A stretch of 13,181 nt of DNA from Chromatiales bacterium. GTDB lineage: Bacteria; Pseudomonadota; Gammaproteobacteria; UBA6429; Thiohalophilaceae. The stretch lies in NCBI GenBank assembly GCA_027057985.1, contig JALUTJ010000234.1, forward strand, positions 1 through 13,181, in the 5' to 3' direction. Under the pieces are notes generated by a model that saw only the letters and a list, made by a program, of their open reading frames with translations, did no database searches and was not told the origin of the DNA. Every line of letters begins with the position of its first letter. Position 1 is the stretch's first letter. A program made the position numbers and the translations under genes. Below, one piece after another: positions 1 to 7,533 of this stretch.

Positions 1-687
1 GTAATTTGCACCAGTGGTGTACTGAACAGAATGCAACGACTTGATAATAACCAGATTTATGTTGAAGCCGGCGTGGCCAGTCCAAAGCTTGCGCGTTTTA
101 GCGCCAAAGAATCACTGGCAGGCGCCGAATTTCTCTGTGGCATCCCCGGTACCATCGGTGGTGCATTAAAAATGAATGCCGGTGCACTCGGAGGCGAAAC
201 CTGGGATATCGTCAGCCAGGTTCAGACCATCGATAGTCGTGGTGAGCTCCACCTGCATGATAAAGCGGATTTTAATATCCAGTATCGCCATGTTGAGTTT
301 AAACAGCAGCCACCACTGGATGAGTGGTTTGTCTCTGCAACAATGCAGCTGCAACAGGGAAATAAGAACGTCAGCCAGGAGAAGATCAAGGCTCATCTGG
401 CAAGACGTGGTGCGACACAACCCACACAGTTACCTAATGCAGGTTCGGTATTTAGAAATCCACAAGGTGATTATGCTGCAAGGTTGATCGAAAGCTGTGG
501 GCTTAAAAACTACTGTATTGGCGGTGCCTGTGTTTCTGAAAAGCATGCTAACTTTATTATTAATACCGGTACCGCAACGGCCAGCGATATCAGAAATCTG
601 ATCAATGAAGTCAGGGAGAAAGTAAAACAGCAACATGGTATTAGCCTGGTGCAGGAAGTTCAGTTTGCCGGGGAAGAAGATGAATGA
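1..687 (+). CDS. murB: UDP-N-acetylenolpyruvoylglucosamine reductase MurB, type II, 5' partial
   Basis: MurB uses FAD and NADPH to reduce UDP-GlcNAc-enolpyruvate to UDP-MurNAc, a cytoplasmic step of peptidoglycan precursor synthesis. The frame is open from base 1 and leaves 228 residues. Type II MurB proteins are about 300 residues, so roughly 70 N-terminal residues, including the first FAD-binding motif, lie outside the window. Visible family motifs are GIPGTIGGALKMNAGA (second FAD-binding segment), a YRHVEF segment, PNAGSVFRNP with the serine expected to protonate the enol, the stretch around ESCGLKNYCIGGACVSEKHA, and a terminal LVQEV carrying the expected catalytic glutamate. The short form of the middle region indicates type II rather than the E. 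coli type I enzyme. The stop overlaps the ddlB start by 8 bases, so the two genes are probably translationally coupled. murC is expected just upstream. Confidence 0.95.
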   Translation, partial: VICTSGVLNRMQRLDNNQIYVEAGVASPKLARFSAKESLAGAEFLCGIPGTIGGALKMNAGALGGETWDIVSQVQTIDSRGELHLHDKADFNIQYRHVEFKQQPPLDEWFVSATMQLQQGNKNVSQEKIKAHLARRGATQPTQLPNAGSVFRNPQGDYAARLIESCGLKNYCIGGACVSEKHANFIINTGTATASDIRNLINEVREKVKQQHGISLVQEVQFAGEEDE

Positions 688-1600
688 TCTAGCTACAGGA
701 AAAGTTGCCGTACTCATGGGCGGATGGTCTTCGGAACGTGAAGTGTCACTAAAAAGTGGTACAGCCGTGCTTGAAGCACTGTTACGTTCGGGTGTAGATG
801 CACACAGGATTGATGTTCAGCGTGAAACTATCTTCAGGGATCTGGCAGAAGGTGATTTTGATGCCGCTTTTATTGTTCTGCATGGTCCGGGTGGTGAAGA
901 TGGCATTATGCAAAGTGTGCTTGAAGTCATGGGTATTCCTTTTACCGGCAGTGGTGTACTGGCCTCGGCACTGGCTATGGACAAGTTACGTTGCAAGGAA
1001 CTTCTTTTGGGAGCCGGCCTGCCGACACCAGCTTATATGAAACTGGATGAAAACACGGATATGAATTTTGTTGCGGCAACCCTGGGTTTTCCACTTATGG
1101 TAAAGCCGGCACTGGAAGGCTCCAGTATTGGTATGAGCAAGGTAGATGATGAGAGTGGACTTGACAGTGCCTACCAGCTTGCAGCGGAATATGGAAACAA
1201 TGTACTGGCAGAACAATGGGTAAATGGTTGTGAATATACCGTAGCAATACTTGGTGACAGGGCGTTGCCGGCAATTAGACTGGAAACAAAACGTGATTTC
1301 TATGATTTTGATGCCAAGTACAAAGATGATGATACGGCTTACCATTGTCCCTGTGGCCTGGATAAAGAACAGGAAGCGCAGCTACAGCGCCTGGCACTGT
1401 CTGCATTTGAAGCCATTGGTGCAGCTGGATGGGGACGGGTTGATTTAATGTGTGACCAGGATAACAGGCCTTATATTATTGAAATCAATACCGTGCCGGG
1501 TATGACGGATCATAGCCTGGTACCAATGGCAGCAAAGGCAGAAGGACTGTCATTCGATGAACTTGTTATGGAAATACTGATGATGACAACAAGGGTATAA
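680..1600 (+). CDS. ddlB: D-alanine--D-alanine ligase B
   Basis: DdlB is the cytoplasmic ATP-grasp ligase that joins two D-alanines for the peptidoglycan pentapeptide. The chosen ATG gives 306 residues, the same length as E. coli DdlB. It is preferred over an upstream in-frame ATG at 635 because that extension (15 residues) lies inside murB and has no family counterpart. A GGGGAAG purine run just upstream serves as Shine-Dalgarno. Motifs are AVLMGGWSSEREVSL with Glu19 (binds the first D-Ala), LHGPGGEDG near 68-75, KPALEGSSIGMSK (142-154) with a catalytic-loop serine, DAKY with Tyr214, and the Mg-binding residues Asp255, Glu268 and Asn270 in GRVDLM and IIEINTVPGMT. HSLVPMAA (278-285) is also typical. 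It overlaps murB by 8 bases and ends 9 bases before ftsQ, consistent with one operon. Confidence 0.97.
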   Translation: MNDLATGKVAVLMGGWSSEREVSLKSGTAVLEALLRSGVDAHRIDVQRETIFRDLAEGDFDAAFIVLHGPGGEDGIMQSVLEVMGIPFTGSGVLASALAMDKLRCKELLLGAGLPTPAYMKLDENTDMNFVAATLGFPLMVKPALEGSSIGMSKVDDESGLDSAYQLAAEYGNNVLAEQWVNGCEYTVAILGDRALPAIRLETKRDFYDFDAKYKDDDTAYHCPCGLDKEQEAQLQRLALSAFEAIGAAGWGRVDLMCDQDNRPYIIEINTVPGMTDHSLVPMAAKAEGLSFDELVMEILMMTTRV

Positions 1601-1609
1601 AGCAGAATT

Positions 1610-2398
1610 ATGGCAGCAAAACTGAAACAGGCCGCATATATACAGAAGAAGGAAGTGCCCGCTTTATCATGGCGCTGGCTGAACTGGCTTATTCCTCTAA
1701 TGATTGTTATTGCCGGTATGTTCTGGGCCGAACAGCAGTTAAGTAATGCAAAAACATTACCTGTCAAAAAGATTCGAGTGCATGGCACGTTTATCAACCT
1801 GAGTGAAGAGATGCTATACCAGTCCGTCAGCAAAGCCATTGCCGGTGGTTATTTCAATGTTGACGTCGAGCATGTACGTGAAGAAGTAGAACAGCTACCC
1901 TGGGTGAAACGGGCTACGGTACGTCGGGTCTGGCCAGATACCCTGAGTGTCAGTGTGATTGAGCAGAAACCGGTTGCAGTGGCTAAAGGTTTTGGTCTGG
2001 TTAACGCGCAGGGCGAAGTTTTTAAACCGGCAGAAAAATATACTGCAAAAGTTTTACCGGTCTTTGATGGTAAGCCATCTCTAAATAAGGAAATGCTGCA
2101 AAAATACCATGCCATGAATACGTTGCTGGCAGGAATTCAGCAAAAAATCATTTATATGAAATTTGATGCACGCCATGCTCTGCAAATTGAACTGGACAAT
2201 GGACTGAAACTTGTACTTGGTCGTGGTGAAAGCAAACGTCGTTTGCAGCGGATGTTGAAAATTTATCCCCGGGTTCTGGCGGCCAGGGTTCATGATATTG
2301 ATGTTATTGATTTACGTTATACCAATGGAATGGCAATAAGCTGGAAAAAGAAAATGGAAAATAGCAAGGCTATAGCAGGAGACATGAATCATGTCTAA
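1610..2398 (+). CDS. ftsQ: Cell division protein FtsQ
   Basis: FtsQ is a bitopic inner-membrane divisome protein that recruits and connects FtsB, FtsL and FtsW/FtsI. The 262-residue product has a short basic cytoplasmic tail (1-23) and one membrane segment at about 24-41 rich in Trp, Leu and Ile. A periplasmic POTRA domain starts near 52 with KKIRVHGTF and runs to VIEQKPVA near 116-123. It includes the typical WVKRATVRRVWPDTLSVSV stretch. The beta domain ends with DIDVIDLRYTNGMAISW (229-245), the conserved C-terminal FtsQ signature. Shine-Dalgarno evidence is weak (AAGGG 14 bases before the ATG), so translation probably depends on coupling with ddlB 9 bases upstream. Its last 8 bases overlap ftsA. 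Length is close to the family norm of about 250-280 residues. Confidence 0.95.
   Translation: MAAKLKQAAYIQKKEVPALSWRWLNWLIPLMIVIAGMFWAEQQLSNAKTLPVKKIRVHGTFINLSEEMLYQSVSKAIAGGYFNVDVEHVREEVEQLPWVKRATVRRVWPDTLSVSVIEQKPVAVAKGFGLVNAQGEVFKPAEKYTAKVLPVFDGKPSLNKEMLQKYHAMNTLLAGIQQKIIYMKFDARHALQIELDNGLKLVLGRGESKRRLQRMLKIYPRVLAARVHDIDVIDLRYTNGMAISWKKKMENSKAIAGDMNHV
2377..2382 (+). promoter_or_regulatory. Shine-Dalgarno of ftsA inside ftsQ
   Basis: AGGAGA lies 8 bases before the ftsA ATG, within the last codons of ftsQ. It supports the start at 2391 over the nearby ATG at 2384, which is in the ftsQ frame. Confidence 0.6.
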
Positions 2399-3626
2399 GA
2401 AAATGGAAAAAAATCTTATCGTCGGGCTGGATATCGGTACCTCCAAGGTTGTCGCCATTGTGGGGGAAATAACTGATGATGATGAAATTGAAATCATTGG
2501 TCTGGGTACACATCCATCACGTGGTCTGAAAAAAGGCGTGGTAGTAAACATCGAGTCAACCGTGCAGTCGATTAAACGCGCGGTGGAAGAAGCAGAACTG
2601 ATGTCCGGGGTGCAGATTAATTCAGTCTATGCCGGTATTGCAGGCAGTCATGTCCGTAGTCTGAACTCACACGGTATTGTCGCAATTCGCGATAAGGAAG
2701 TGACGCCGACTGATGTTGAAAGAGTGATTGATGCCGCGCGTGCAGTTGCGATTCCAGCCGATCAGAAGATTCTACATATCCTGCCGCAGGAATTCATCAT
2801 CGATGAACAGGAAAGTATTCGTGAACCGGTGGGCATGTCCGGTGTGCGTCTCGAAGCCAAGGTACACATGGTTACCGGTGCTGTCAGTGCAGCACAGAAT
2901 ATTATCAAGTGTGTGCGACGCTGCGGCCTGGAAGTGGATGACATTATCCTCGAGCAACTTGCTTCGAGCCACGCGGTATTGACCGATGATGAAAAGGAAC
3001 TGGGTGTCTGTCTTGTTGATATTGGTGGTGGTACCACGGATATCGCGGTGTTTACCGAAGGTGCGATTCGCCATACTGCCGTCATTCCGATTGCCGGCGA
3101 CCAGGTCACCAATGATATCGCGGTTGCGCTGCGTACACCTACTCAGTATGCAGAAGAAATCAAGATTAAATATGCCTGTGCCTTAACACAGCTTGCCAGT
3201 GCCGATGAAACCATTGAAGTACCGAGCGTCGGTGAACGACCTGACCGTCGCCTGGCAAGGCAAACACTGGCAGAAGTCGTTGAACCACGCTACGAAGAAC
3301 TCTTTACCCTGATTCAGGCAGAGTTACGGCGTAGTGGTTTTGAAGACCTGTGTGCGGCAGGCATCGTATTGACCGGAGGCAGTTCCAAGATGGAAGGGGC
3401 TGTTGAGTTAGCAGAAGAAATTTTCCATATGCCGGTGCGTCTTGGGGTTCCCCAGTACGTATCGGGATTGGTTGATGTGGTTCGAAACCCGATACATTCC
3501 ACGGGGGTGGGCTTGTTGTTGTTCGGGTATCAGAATCGGTTCGTGCGTGAATCGGAAGCACGTATGGGCAATAGCTTTAAAACGATCTGGAACAGGATGA
3601 AAAACTGGTTCCAGGGTAATTTTTAA
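2391..3626 (+). CDS. ftsA: Cell division protein FtsA
   Basis: FtsA is the actin-like ATPase that tethers FtsZ to the inner membrane and helps activate septal synthesis. The 411-residue protein shows phosphate-1 motif VGLDIGTSKVVAIVGE (11-26), a 1C subdomain between about 85 and 165, phosphate-2 motif VDIGGGTTDIAVF (209-221) and adenosine motif GIVLTGGSSKMEG (324-336). The C-terminus, FKTIWNRMKNWFQGNF, is an amphipathic basic and aromatic helix matching the membrane-targeting sequence of FtsA. Conserved stretches such as EVPSVGERP and RQTLAEVVEPRY closely follow E. coli FtsA. Its start overlaps the end of ftsQ by 8 bases with AGGAGA upstream. A second in-frame ATG five codons in is a less likely start. 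It is followed by a 31-base gap and ftsZ, which it partners directly. Confidence 0.97.
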   Translation: MSKKMEKNLIVGLDIGTSKVVAIVGEITDDDEIEIIGLGTHPSRGLKKGVVVNIESTVQSIKRAVEEAELMSGVQINSVYAGIAGSHVRSLNSHGIVAIRDKEVTPTDVERVIDAARAVAIPADQKILHILPQEFIIDEQESIREPVGMSGVRLEAKVHMVTGAVSAAQNIIKCVRRCGLEVDDIILEQLASSHAVLTDDEKELGVCLVDIGGGTTDIAVFTEGAIRHTAVIPIAGDQVTNDIAVALRTPTQYAEEIKIKYACALTQLASADETIEVPSVGERPDRRLARQTLAEVVEPRYEELFTLIQAELRRSGFEDLCAAGIVLTGGSSKMEGAVELAEEIFHMPVRLGVPQYVSGLVDVVRNPIHSTGVGLLLFGYQNRFVRESEARMGNSFKTIWNRMKNWFQGNF

Positions 3627-3643
3627 AAATCTCTGTAATAGAG

Positions 3644-3649
3644 AGGAGG
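3644..3649 (+). promoter_or_regulatory. Strong Shine-Dalgarno of ftsZ
   Basis: A perfect AGGAGG, followed by GGTG, lies 8 bases before the ftsZ ATG. It is the strongest ribosome-binding site of the cluster and fits the much higher protein level FtsZ needs compared with FtsA and FtsQ. A small TCTCT/AGAGA hairpin (3630-3644) touches its 5' edge and could modulate access. Confidence 0.75.
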
Positions 3650-3657
3650 GGTGAAAA

Positions 3658-4818
3658 ATGAAATTTGAATTTATGGATACACAAAGTCAGAGCGCTGTGA
3701 TCAAGGTGATCGGCGTAGGTGGTGGTGGCGGTAATGCCGTGCAGCACATGGTCGAACAGAACCTGGATGGAGTCGACTTCATTGTTGCCAACACCGATGC
3801 GCAGGCACTGAAAAACAGTTCTGCAAAAACAACGATCCAGATTGGTACCAATATTACCAAAGGTTTAGGTGCCGGTGCTAACCCGGAAATCGGTCGTGAA
3901 GCGGCACTTGAAGACAAGGAACGCCTGCAGGAAATGTTGCAGGGTGCAGATATGATCTTTATTACCGCAGGCATGGGCGGTGGTACTGGAACCGGTGGTG
4001 CCCCTATCCTGGCACAGGTTGCGCGGGAAATGGGTATTCTTACCGTTGCAGTGGTGACTCGTCCGTTTTCATTTGAAGGCAAAAAGCGTATGGAAATTGC
4101 TGAGAACGGTATCGAGGAATTAAAAAGTTATGTCGATTCACTGATTACCATTCCAAATGAAAAATTACTCAGTGTTCTGGGTAAAAATGTGAGCTTGCTC
4201 GATGCATTCAAGGCCGGTAACGATGTACTATTGGGCGCAGTTCAGGGTATTGCAGAACTGATTACCTGCCCTGGTCTGATCAATGTCGACTTTGCTGATG
4301 TTCGTACCGTAATGTCAGAAATGGGCATGGCGATGATGGGCTCGGGTAAATCAAGCGGTGAAACACGTGCTCGTGAAGCGGCAGAAGCTGCAATTGCCAG
4401 TCCGTTACTTGAAGATGTGAATCTCTCTGGTGCCCGAGGCATCCTGGTGAATGTGACAGCCGGTCTGGATATGTCAATCGGTGAATTCGAGGAAGTGGGT
4501 AATACCGTCAAGGAATTTGCTTCTGAAAATGCCACAGTTGTGGTGGGAACAGTAATCGATCCAGCGATGTCGGATGAACTGCGTGTTACCGTGGTGGCAA
4601 CCGGTCTGGGGCGCGAACGTGAAATCAATACCAGCATGGATGAACAAGCAGTAAAACTTGTTGTCGATAAAACGGCGAATGGTGATATGGACTATGCTCA
4701 GCTGGACAAGCCAACTGTCATCCGGCAGAAAAAAGTGGCGGGTGATGCGACTGCCGATGTTCAGAACAATATGGATTACCTGGATATCCCGGCATTTTTA
4801 CGACGCCAGGCAGACTAA
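3658..4818 (+). CDS. ftsZ: Cell division GTPase FtsZ
   Basis: FtsZ is the tubulin-like GTPase that polymerises into the Z-ring and sets the division site. The 386-residue protein has the N-terminal nucleotide-binding [11 protein letters not shown] (18-28), the tubulin signature [13 protein letters not shown] (104-116), and the T7 loop around [11 protein letters not shown] with Asn209, Asp211 and Asp214, which complete the GTPase site of the adjoining subunit. The C-terminal linker is short. The terminal peptide [14 protein letters not shown] (373-386) differs from the E. coli peptide by one residue as I recall it, and is the binding site for FtsA and ZipA-type partners. The start at 3658 is fixed by the perfect Shine-Dalgarno. 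An internal ATG at 3673 lacks one. It is the last gene before a 261-base gap with a probable terminator. Confidence 0.98.
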   Translation: MKFEFMDTQSQSAVIKVIGVGGGGGNAVQHMVEQNLDGVDFIVANTDAQALKNSSAKTTIQIGTNITKGLGAGANPEIGREAALEDKERLQEMLQGADMIFITAGMGGGTGTGGAPILAQVAREMGILTVAVVTRPFSFEGKKRMEIAENGIEELKSYVDSLITIPNEKLLSVLGKNVSLLDAFKAGNDVLLGAVQGIAELITCPGLINVDFADVRTVMSEMGMAMMGSGKSSGETRAREAAEAAIASPLLEDVNLSGARGILVNVTAGLDMSIGEFEEVGNTVKEFASENATVVVGTVIDPAMSDELRVTVVATGLGREREINTSMDEQAVKLVVDKTANGDMDYAQLDKPTVIRQKKVAGDATADVQNNMDYLDIPAFLRRQAD

Positions 4819-4823
4819 ATGGT

Positions 4824-4874
4824 CAAATATTGGGCACATAATGCCCCCGTATGTGGCAATATTTGCACCGTTTT
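4824..4874 (+). terminator. Nested inverted repeat after ftsZ, probable terminator or attenuator
   Basis: CAAATATTG (4824-4832) pairs perfectly with CAATATTTG (4857-4865). Inside it CACATA (4835-4840) pairs with TATGTG (4850-4855), giving a 15-bp interrupted stem with a small 2x1 internal loop and a 9-base C-rich apex. It starts 5 bases after the ftsZ stop and is followed by CACCG and a TTTT run (4871-4874). The U-tract is short and offset, so termination may be partial. An alternative hairpin GGGCA/TGCCC (4832-4846) uses some of the same bases and could not form at the same time. Confidence 0.5.
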
Positions 4875-4940
4875 AAGGCAAAAAGTGATGTAATTCCTCA
4901 AGGATTAGGAGGAAAAGACGCTATATTTGCTATAACTGAG

Positions 4941-4968
4941 TGGAAAATGTGGGAATTAGGGTTATAAT
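4941..4968 (+). promoter_or_regulatory. Probable sigma70-type promoter of lpxC
   Basis: A perfect TATAAT (4963-4968) is preceded at 16 bp by TGGAAA (4941-4946), a 4 of 6 match to the -35 consensus. Transcription would start near 4975, giving an untranslated leader of about 105 bases before the lpxC GTG. Its place after the ftsZ inverted repeat suggests that lpxC is expressed independently of the division operon, as in other gammaproteobacteria. Confidence 0.55.
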
Positions 4969-5079
4969 GCCGTATTTCCACGATTATGCTTGATAAAAAT
5001 GAACGGTATCTGGAAGCAGGCCTGATATTTGCATATTCCATGAATACTGAACATTTAAACCAGAAGGTATAGAGAAAAA

Positions 5080-5991
5080 GTGATTAGACAACGCACCCTG
5101 AAAAACGTGATTCGAGCAACTGGTGTTGGTTTACATACCGGCGAAAAGGTATACCTGACGCTGCGACCGGCTGCAGCCGACACGGGTATTATTTTCAGAC
5201 GTGTTGATCTCGATGAGCCTGTTGAAATTCCGGCCATCCCTGAAAATGTGGGCGATACCACCCTGTCGACCACATTAATCAAGGATGGTGTGCGAATTTC
5301 TACGGTTGAACACCTGCTCTCTGCCATGGCCGGGCTGGGTATCGACAATGCCTATGTTGATCTGAATGCGGCTGAAGTACCGATTATGGATGGCAGTGCC
5401 GGTCCTTTTGTCTTTCTTATCCAGTCTGCTGGTATCGAAGAGCAAAATGCACCAAAACGCTTTATCCGTATCAAAAAGCCGGTAAAAGTCGAAGATGGCG
5501 ACAAATGGGTACGTTTCGAACCATTTGACGGCTTTAAAGTGGCATTTACCATCGATTTCGATCATCCTGCTTTCAAGGAAGGTTCCCAGATTGCGGAAGT
5601 GGATTTCTCAACCACCTCTTTTGTACGCGAAGTGAGTCGAGCCCGAACTTTTGGTTTTATGAACCAGATCGAGCAGCTCAGAGCCAATAACCTGGCACTT
5701 GGTGGCAGCCTTGATAATGCTGTTGTCGTTGATGATTACCGGGTTCTGAATGAAGATGGCCTGCGTTATGTCGATGAGTTCGTCAAACACAAGATCCTGG
5801 ACTCCATTGGCGACCTTTACCTGCTTGGGCACAGCCTGATTGGTGCATTTAGTGGGCATAAATCGGGTCATGCTCTGAATAACGAGCTGCTGCGTACCCT
5901 GCTGGCACAGGAAGATGCCTGGGAAGAAGTCACCTTTGAAGATGAATCAACTGCCCCGATTTCCTTTGCCCAGCCAGTCCATGCGGGCTAA
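5080..5991 (+). CDS. lpxC: UDP-3-O-acyl-N-acetylglucosamine deacetylase LpxC
   Basis: LpxC is the zinc-dependent deacetylase that commits UDP-3-O-acyl-GlcNAc to lipid A synthesis in the cytoplasm. The GTG start gives 303 residues beginning [19 protein letters not shown], aligned from residue 1 with E. coli LpxC (305 residues), so the non-ATG start is well supported. Expected zinc ligands are His78 (STVEHL), His237 and Asp241 ([10 protein letters not shown]). Glu77 is the general base and His264 in SGHALNN is the second catalytic residue. [12 protein letters not shown] (96-107), SRARTFGFM (186-194) and [14 protein letters not shown] (217-230) are conserved. Possible ribosome sites are AGAAGG 12 bases upstream and AGAG 5 bases upstream, neither ideal. 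Its own promoter lies in the gap after ftsZ. It is convergent with dciA, 27 bases downstream. Confidence 0.98.
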   Translation: MIRQRTLKNVIRATGVGLHTGEKVYLTLRPAAADTGIIFRRVDLDEPVEIPAIPENVGDTTLSTTLIKDGVRISTVEHLLSAMAGLGIDNAYVDLNAAEVPIMDGSAGPFVFLIQSAGIEEQNAPKRFIRIKKPVKVEDGDKWVRFEPFDGFKVAFTIDFDHPAFKEGSQIAEVDFSTTSFVREVSRARTFGFMNQIEQLRANNLALGGSLDNAVVVDDYRVLNEDGLRYVDEFVKHKILDSIGDLYLLGHSLIGAFSGHKSGHALNNELLRTLLAQEDAWEEVTFEDESTAPISFAQPVHAG

Positions 5992-6018
5992 GTTATAATT
6001 ATATTTTAAATAAGGGTA

Positions 6019-6471
6019 TTACTGTTTTTTATGGCGAGAAGCCAGCCGTAGTAAAGCCTGTTGTAAATCCCTGTCATCGATACTCTCCGCGGTACTTTCC
6101 AGGCATATTTTTGCCGTATTGCTGATCTGTCTTGGCTGAACCTGTCGTTTCACAGCGCGTTGCTGTAATAGCGGCCGGGTCGAAACCGTAATTTCCTTAA
6201 CATATTGAAAATATTGAATATTTTTCTTTAGTGTTTGCAAAATATGGCCGTGCATAAAGCGAAATTTTGTCGCCCAGGCGGGACTGTCGGCCAGCACATG
6301 CAGTTTTTCACCGTGTACATGAGCCAGCGTGACATGTAAATTCACCGGTGTCGGTATGAATTTGAGGAATTCCTGGTTGAGTTTGTCTAGCAAACGGGCC
6401 TTTGTGATCAAGTCGGCAACCCCGTTATTTTTTCGCTGTAAATACTTGTACAATGGTCTGGGAGAATTCAT
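6019..6471 (-). CDS. dciA: DUF721 protein, DciA-type replicative helicase loader
   Basis: This 150-residue protein matches the DUF721 (DciA) family, known to load or operate the DnaB replicative helicase in bacteria lacking phage-derived DnaC/DnaI loaders. The KH-like core spans about 20-98, with VNLHVTLAHV and the family hallmark LHVLADSPAWATKFRF (57-72), in which the xSxAWA segment is the most conserved part. The tail (100-150) is basic and predicted disordered. The ATG is the only usable start: no ATG, GTG or TTG occurs in frame between it and an upstream stop codon. No clear Shine-Dalgarno is visible. It is the only gene on the reverse strand, convergent with lpxC and divergent from the M23 gene. 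The same lpxC-DUF721-M23 neighbourhood is known to me from Pseudomonas aeruginosa. Function is inferred from the family. Confidence 0.85.
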   Translation of the reverse strand: MNSPRPLYKYLQRKNNGVADLITKARLLDKLNQEFLKFIPTPVNLHVTLAHVHGEKLHVLADSPAWATKFRFMHGHILQTLKKNIQYFQYVKEITVSTRPLLQQRAVKRQVQPRQISNTAKICLESTAESIDDRDLQQALLRLASRHKKQ

Positions 6472-6509
6472 ACTATATATTAAGGTTTTACGGCTGATTA
6501 CCGATAACC

Positions 6510-6519
6510 ATTATATAAT
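6510..6519. promoter_or_regulatory. Symmetric -10 element shared by divergent dciA and M23 gene
   Basis: The 10-base palindrome ATTATATAAT contains TATAAT on the plus strand (6514-6519, towards the M23 gene) and on the minus strand (6515-6510, towards dciA). It sits in the 81-base divergent gap and is the only consensus -10 there. Starts would fall near 6526 and 6503, giving leaders of roughly 27 and 32 bases. No convincing -35 hexamer is seen for either direction, so exact promoters are uncertain. Confidence 0.45.
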
Positions 6520-6552
6520 AAAACAAATAATTTTGAGGCACTTAGTAGTACC

Positions 6553-7482
6553 ATGAACATTATCCTACTTAAGCGAAAAAAGGGTTCTTCCAGCCTGGTG
6601 ACCCTGAATAAGAAGAAAATGATGACGCTTATGGCCACTGTTCTGGTCATTTTACCTGCTACTTTCCTGTTTACCGGTTATAAGCTTGGCGTTTATTACA
6701 TGAAAGCCAACCCGGATGACCTGATGGTCGCGATGCAGTCTGAAATGGACATGCAGCGCCTGAAAATTGCCGAAGTCACAAAGAATGCCGAAGAAAATAT
6801 GAATGCACTGGCATTACGGCTGGGTAAATTACAGGCACATGTTATCCGTCTCGATGCACTGGGTTCCCGACTGACAACCATGGCAAAGCTGGATAACGGC
6901 GAATTCAACTTCAGCCAGCCCCCAGCACAGGGTGGTCCCGTTTCTGCCAATGAACTGTCTTCCGAAATGAAAGTCCCTGATTTCATGGAGTCACTAAAAA
7001 AACTGTCAAAGCAGCTTGATGATCGCAGTGAACAGCTGAGTGTGCTTGAAACCATGATGATGAATCGCAACCTGCAGACTGAAGTGATGCCTGCAGGTCG
7101 CCCGATTACCCGCGGCTGGCTGTCTTCCTATTTTGGTTTACGTACCGATCCATTCACTGGTCGTCGTGCTCATCACAACGGTATCGATTTTGCTGGCAAA
7201 TTCGACTCTGATATCGTCTCTGTCGCTGCCGGTGTCGTCACATATGCCGGCAAGCGTTCTGGCTATGGTCGCCTGGTTGAAATCAACCACGGTAATGGTT
7301 ATTCAACCCGTTATGGCCATGCACACGAAATCCTGGTCAAGGTGGGTGATACCATCAAGAAAGGCCAGTTAATTGCGAAGATGGGTTCCAGTGGCCGTTC
7401 TACCGGCCCACACGTGCATTTTGAAGTGCTTTACAATGGACGTGCGGTCAACCCGAAAAAATACATTCACGCATCCCGCTAA
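6553..7482 (+). CDS. Membrane-anchored M23 family metallopeptidase (peptidoglycan endopeptidase)
   Basis: The 309-residue protein has a basic N-terminus (7-23), one membrane segment at about 25-47, a periplasmic helical, probably coiled-coil region (60-112), a Met- and Ser-rich linker, and a C-terminal LytM/M23 domain (about 185-305). Zinc and catalytic residues are intact: His208 and Asp212 in HHNGIDF, His256 in RYGHAHE, and His287/His289 in GPHVHFEV. Such enzymes cut peptidoglycan cross-links during envelope growth or separation, and an intact site suggests an active hydrolase rather than an EnvC/NlpD-like activator. The ATG is preceded by GAGG 14 bases upstream, a rather long spacing. A similar gene sits between the DUF721 gene and secA in Pseudomonas. 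It is not MepM by length or domain layout, so no symbol is given. Confidence 0.88.
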   Translation: MNIILLKRKKGSSSLVTLNKKKMMTLMATVLVILPATFLFTGYKLGVYYMKANPDDLMVAMQSEMDMQRLKIAEVTKNAEENMNALALRLGKLQAHVIRLDALGSRLTTMAKLDNGEFNFSQPPAQGGPVSANELSSEMKVPDFMESLKKLSKQLDDRSEQLSVLETMMMNRNLQTEVMPAGRPITRGWLSSYFGLRTDPFTGRRAHHNGIDFAGKFDSDIVSVAAGVVTYAGKRSGYGRLVEINHGNGYSTRYGHAHEILVKVGDTIKKGQLIAKMGSSGRSTGPHVHFEVLYNGRAVNPKKYIHASR

Positions 7483-7493
7483 TCTTCTGTATA

Positions 7494-7527
7494 TTCAGGC
7501 CAGCACGATACACCGTGCTGGCCTGAA
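7494..7527 (+). other. Perfect 14-bp hairpin between the M23 gene and capA
   Basis: TTCAGGCCAGCACG (7494-7507) and CGTGCTGGCCTGAA (7514-7527) are exact reverse complements around a 6-base loop. The hairpin begins 11 bases after the M23 stop and ends 6 bases before the capA GTG, so its right arm covers the place where a Shine-Dalgarno should be. No T-run follows on either strand, so it is not a standard intrinsic terminator. It could be a processing or stabilising element or a translational brake on capA. Confidence 0.7.
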
Positions 7528-7533
7528 ATTCCT

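Noticed and set aside
635..679. Upstream ATG extending DdlB by 15 residues
   Set aside because: The extension lies in murB coding sequence and has no counterpart in DdlB. The ATG at 680 gives the exact family length with a ribosome site.
4940..4968. MraZ-like TGGGA repeats overlapping the lpxC promoter
   Set aside because: Only one exact TGGGA is present (4950-4954). The neighbours at 10-base spacing (GTGGA, GGTTA) are poor matches, and MraZ normally acts at the head of the dcw cluster.
4999..5025. 8-codon ORF (MNGIWKQA) in the lpxC leader
   Set aside because: It has no Shine-Dalgarno and is short enough to be chance.
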